From Branchiostoma floridae (taxonomy: Eukaryota; Chordata; Leptocardii; Amphioxiformes; Branchiostomatidae), in contig NC_049995.1 of assembly GCF_000003815.2 (NCBI RefSeq), positions 13,731,551 through 13,795,550 of the forward strand: a DNA stretch of 64,000 nt, read 5' to 3'. The notes below the pieces were generated by a model that was not told the DNA's origin, made no database searches, and saw only the letters and a list, made by a program, of their open reading frames with translations. Both the position numbers and the translations under genes were made by a program. Below are positions 48,101-64,000 of the stretch, in pieces (the stretch's first letter is position 1; every line of letters begins with the position of its first letter).

Positions 48101-49043
48101 TTGACTGATTGGCCGATTTTTTTGTGGCTACACCAAATTGGCTGGAGAAATCCATTGCAATGCGTAAATGAACACCTTACTGGGAGAACTTTTTGCCACT
48201 GATTGATTGAGCAATGTTTTGATTTATTTGTTGACTTATTGATTGACAAATTAATTTATCTTTACGTTTCAAGGCCCCATTGTAAGGCGTCGATGAATGT
48301 TTCTATCACATGGCAGGCTAGGCAGAATATTTAGCCACTAAGTGATTTATTCATTGCTAATTTATTGATTGATTAATAACACATTGCAGGGAAAAAAAAC
48401 AACAGTTGCCACTAATTGATTGAGTTACATGTAAATATGAAATAACATCTATCTGCAAAGCGTTCTTTAAAACTACTCAGAGAAGATGCCTCTACTGTAC
48501 TTGGTGATAACAAATTCCACTCTACGATAGTTCTAGGAAAGTATGATTTTTTTTAAACACATCAATCCTAGGTTCGACTTGATAACTCTAGATCTGTTAT
48601 TTGAAGTCATGGCTGTTTCTTGTTCTTTTTTGAGCTGGTATTAGATACTTAAAGCTTATCAGTTGGTACGTCAACCAGTTTATTGGTCATTTTGTACATC
48701 ATGGAAAGTCTGGACATTTTCTTCTGTCATCAAGTGACATCCTCTGCGTAAACATTGACTCTCGCTCACTCTCACTTATCCTCGCCGCATATCAGACTTC
48801 GCTGAGGCGGGCCGTCATTGTTCTCCAAACATTGACTAATGTGTACATTGATTGATTAATTGATGTATTGATGTATTGATGTATTGATCCTGTGTTTCAG
48901 GTGCCCGTGCCCGACGGAACCCCCCGCACGTGGCCATGGACATCTCCACCATGCTGCTTGGTGAGCTGCTGGGAGCTGGAGGAGACGGTGAAAGGGCCAC
49001 CACCGATCACAACATAGACCTGTTCCGCCAGGCAGGGAAGTAG
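42127..49043 (+). CDS. CRH/urocortin-family neuropeptide precursor C
   Basis: Exons 42127-42355 and 48901-49043 join in phase 1, at the same place as in genes A and B, giving 123 residues. The signal peptide is MSPKLILVIFCLSFLAMLLG with cleavage near S-S-G-A. The propeptide ends R-A-R-R, a furin/convertase site. The predicted 39-residue peptide starts NPPHVAMDISTMLLGELL and ends DHNIDLFRQA, followed by G-K-stop, so it should be amidated on alanine. P-P-x-x-x-x-D-I-S-x-x-L-L is CRH-like. The usual arginine after L-L is glycine, and the middle of the peptide is glycine-rich (GAGGDGE), which would weaken the long amphipathic helix of the family. Secretion and receptor type are inferred from the family. 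Confidence 0.83.
42373..42590. mobile_element. MITE inserted next to the CRH gene C donor
   Basis: It begins ATACCCTGTCACATTATCCA about 17 bp after the splice donor and ends GTAACAGGGGTAT. Its ends resemble the 3257-3448 element. A truncated relative is at 20905-20960. Confidence 0.65.
42606..42790. mobile_element. Fold-back MITE (GAGCAGATCCTAC family), copy 3
   Basis: It shares gagcagatcctacagta, aagatagta and gctggcagaggagtgaagcc with the copy at 8857-9027. The right arm is diverged. Confidence 0.65.
43215..43421. mobile_element. Inverted-repeat element TACTGTAAATGA
   Basis: The ends TACTGTAAATGAGTTCGCGG and CGCGAACATTTCTTCATTTACAGTA-type sequence are inverted. The inside is built of ttcgcggtggtttta motifs in both orientations. 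Confidence 0.8.
46712..46864. mobile_element. Palindromic element TAGTTACCCCATGG
   Basis: The roughly 65-bp arms (tagttaccccatgg, gtatatcaccaggccc) are inverted around a short loop. The two sense/antisense ORFs across it are symmetry artefacts. Confidence 0.8.
48901..49043 (+). CDS. Exon encoding mature CRH-like peptide C
   Basis: Acceptor tgtgtttcag ends at 48900. The exon begins with G-A-R-A-R-R and ends G-K-TAG. The amidation signal and the N-x-D-L-F C-terminal pattern resemble peptide B (NQNLFNNI). Confidence 0.83.
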
Positions 49044-49084
49044 ACAGGAGAGACAGGACACGGCTGACGGTTACATGGGAACAA

Positions 49085-50350
49085 AGAACTCGACTATTGC
49101 TTCTTAGTTTGTTTAGACTATGAGCAAAACGATGTCAGGATAAGATGAAGCAAAGATGAAGCAGATTCAATAGCATTTTCGGAGCCTATGATGACTGGTT
49201 ACTTACCTCAAGTAGTGATTTCTCATTTTATTTAGACTACGAGCAAATGGTGTGAAGATAAGATGAAACAAAAAGATTAGCAGATGTTGATGATTTTATG
49301 GCATGTTAAGACTCTATGGATAAGACTCGACTACTTCTTAGTTTGTTAAGACTACGAGCGAAATGATACCAGGACAAGATGAAGAAAAAGAACGAGTAGA
49401 TTTGAGTAGAACTGCAAGTTTATACCATACGGATAAGATACCTCAGTTAGTGATTTCTTACTTCATTAAGACTTGGAGCGAAATGTTGCCAGGATATGAT
49501 TTTGAAAATTCTATGGCATGTCTAGACTCTACGGATGAGACTCCACTACTTCTTAGCTTGTTGAGACTGCGAGAAAAAATGATGCCAGGACAAGATGAAG
49601 AAGAAGCACATTTGATTGCATGTTTAGACCCTGGGATAAGATGTCTGATTAGTTATAGCAAAAGTCTATCTCAGTTTGCAATTTTCTACTTTACTGAATT
49701 TAGACTACAAGCGAAATGATGCCAGGACAAGATGAAGCAAAAGCTTTGATGAGACATATTTGATAGCATGTTTGGACCCTATATGGTCCCTGGTTACGTA
49801 CCTCAGTTAGTAATTTCCCACTTTATTCAGACCACGAGGGACATGATGGCAGTATTTGATGCAGGAAAAGAAGCAGCGGATTTTGAAGATTTTATGGCAT
49901 GTTTAGACTCTATGGGTAAGACTCGACTACTTCTTAGTTTGTTGTTTAGACTACGAGCAAAATGATGACAGGACAAGATGGGGAAGAAGCACATTTCATA
50001 GCTAGTTAAGACTCTATGGATGAGACTCGTTGTTACTTAAAGCGAAAGTCTATCACAGTTAATGATTTCTCTCTTTATTTAGACTACGAGAGAAAGGATG
50101 TCAGGATAAGATAAGGCAAAACAGGAAGCAGATTTAATAGCATGTTTAGACACTATGCCTAGGGATAAGATGCCTGGTTACGTAAAGCAAAAGTCCATCT
50201 CAGTTAGTGATTTCTCAATTTATTCAGACTAAGGGCGAAAATATGCCAGGGTAAGATAAAGTAAGAGGATTAGCAAAAAATAATGATTTTAAAGCATGTT
50301 TAGACTCTATGGAAAGACGCCTGTTTACTTAAAGCGAATTTCAGTCTCTT
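49085..50350 (+). repeat. 110-150 bp minisatellite, about ten copies, after the CRH C stop
   Basis: The repeated core is gactacgagcgaaatgatgccaggacaagatgaag; its start occurs near 49118, 49237, 49350, 49469, 49565, 49702, 49830, 49950, 50082 and 50227. No AATAAA is seen between the stop and 50566, so the array would lie in the 3' UTR. Frames of 65-118 codons across it lack a consistent phase and are not taken as genes. Confidence 0.85.
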
Positions 50351-50552
50351 CTCATGCTTTCTCGTTTTATTTAGATTACAGAACAGTACATTTTATGCTA
50401 CGATATCTGCGCATTCAGAATGTTAAAGTTATAGCAGCAATGGGAGATCGTAAAGTACGCTTAAAGACATAACATTTCACAGATTAATGACGCTTCATGT
50501 TATGTTCAAATGTCAGCCTTTAATGAATGATTAAAAAGAAACAAATGAAATC

Positions 50553-50558
50553 TTTATT
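50553..50558 (-). terminator. Polyadenylation signal of the VWD gene
   Basis: AATAAA on the minus strand (tttatt on plus), 278 bp after the VWD gene stop. It lies 8 bp from the convergent CRH C signal. Confidence 0.45.
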
Positions 50559-50565
50559 TTCATGA

Positions 50566-50571
50566 AATAAA
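50566..50571 (+). terminator. Polyadenylation signal of CRH gene C
   Basis: This is the first AATAAA found after the stop at 49043, which implies a 1.5-kb 3' UTR. Confidence 0.45.
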
Positions 50572-50835
50572 ACATTGGAGTTTGCTTCTACTGCTTACAA
50601 GTACTATTTGAATTGCGTTTATGTGTGTTATCTATAAATGCGAGACTATACAGTAATTTAAGGTTAATATGTTTGGTCTAAACTATGCTATGTGATTATT
50701 TGACAGGAACAGCGTTCGTTTTACAATCTACATGTAGAGTAGAGTTGAAGTCGAAAAGTAAACATGTTCTTGAGGCGTGTAGTCGAGAATCGAAGGCGTG
50801 TCTTTTAGACGTGGTTAAGTCGATGCTTTGGATCT

Positions 50836-63637
<12,802 letters not shown>

Positions 63638-63879
63638 CTGAAATGAAATTAAAAGTATGATAATCAATGTAACTTTTATCCTCATAGAAGTATGTAGTCA
63701 AGCAGTCATCATTGCTGCCATCTTATTCATCTAACGGATGTCTGGCTGTTTGTCATATCTTATTTTACTGTACCATAGAAAGAGTCCGTACCTTTGATAA
63801 GTATTGCTATAGATAAGAATAAATTGAAAGCTAGCTTGCATTTTTGCTTTAAGTGACAAATTCAAATGTACAATATAAC

Positions 63880-64000
63880 TTTGGCACTTGTTATCTTGTT
63901 GTTTTTATGTATGCACATGTGCCCAGGATTGCCTGAAAAACAGGTCTACGCTGACCTGAGATGTATTCCTGGTAAAATAAATAAACTAAACTAAAACTAA
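63880..64000 (+). mobile_element. LINE-type 3' tail
   Basis: The sequence acaggtctacgctgacctga...tcctggtaaaataaataaac resembles the AT-rich 3' ends of CR1/L2-type elements. The copy runs to the window edge. Confidence 0.4.

Larger units (their letters stand above)
42356..48900 (+). other. Intron of CRH gene C
   Basis: It contains two MITEs near the donor, an element at 43215-43421, a palindrome at 46712-46864, and a two-copy direct repeat at 47296-47580 (period about 170: cgcaccttagaact, attgtgctgaactgtaat, gatgcgtgatt). It also has attgatt-type simple repeats around 48060-48420 and 48840-48890. No other gene is evident. Confidence 0.6.

Noticed and set aside
49363-49965. Two plus-strand frames of 118 and 65 codons
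   Set aside because: They fall in the minisatellite and change frame between copies, so no repeat-protein is supported.

Overview
The window looks like animal nuclear DNA, most likely from a lancelet (amphioxus, Branchiostoma-type cephalochordate). It has small exons with GT/AG introns, AT-rich intergenic DNA full of short inverted-repeat elements, tRNA-derived SINEs and LINE scraps. It also has secreted multidomain genes built from phase-1 shuffled modules, and corticotropin-releasing hormone (CRH) family precursors. The species assignment is inference; no marker gene fixes it.

Layout. (1) 1-8847, plus strand: eleven exons, 5' end outside the window, of a secreted mosaic protein: VWC, thyroglobulin type-1, antistasin-like, a possible SEA-like segment, then a C-type lectin domain and a stop. 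All junction phases agree (439 residues visible). (2) 13052-50590, plus strand: three complete CRH/urocortin-type neuropeptide precursors in tandem, here called A (13.1-17.4 kb), B (24.9-33.2 kb) and C (42.0-50.6 kb). Each has a TATA box, a signal peptide, a phase-1 intron in the propeptide and a C-terminal amidated CRH-like peptide. (3) 63637-50836, minus strand: fifteen exons, 5' end outside the window, of a secreted protein with C8, TIL, VWA, two PKD repeats and a VWD domain, then a stop. All junctions keep frame (788 residues visible). It converges on CRH gene C, and the predicted polyadenylation signals of the two genes nearly overlap.

How the genes relate. The CRH trio is a local gene family. 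The peptides share the hydrophobic/LL core and the carboxy-terminal N-x-x-L-x-x-I/A-amide pattern but have diverged strongly from one another. Gene C has a glycine-rich core that is unusual for this helical hormone family. The two flanking genes encode unrelated extracellular proteins.

A second theme is repeated local duplication of exon edges. Many exons of both flanking genes, and the last exon of CRH gene B, have degenerate partial copies a few hundred bases away. These copies carry the splice site and tens of bases of coding sequence. The rest is intronic or intergenic DNA with MITE families, an internally deleted mariner, SINEs, LINE tails, microsatellites and several 110-240 bp tandem arrays.
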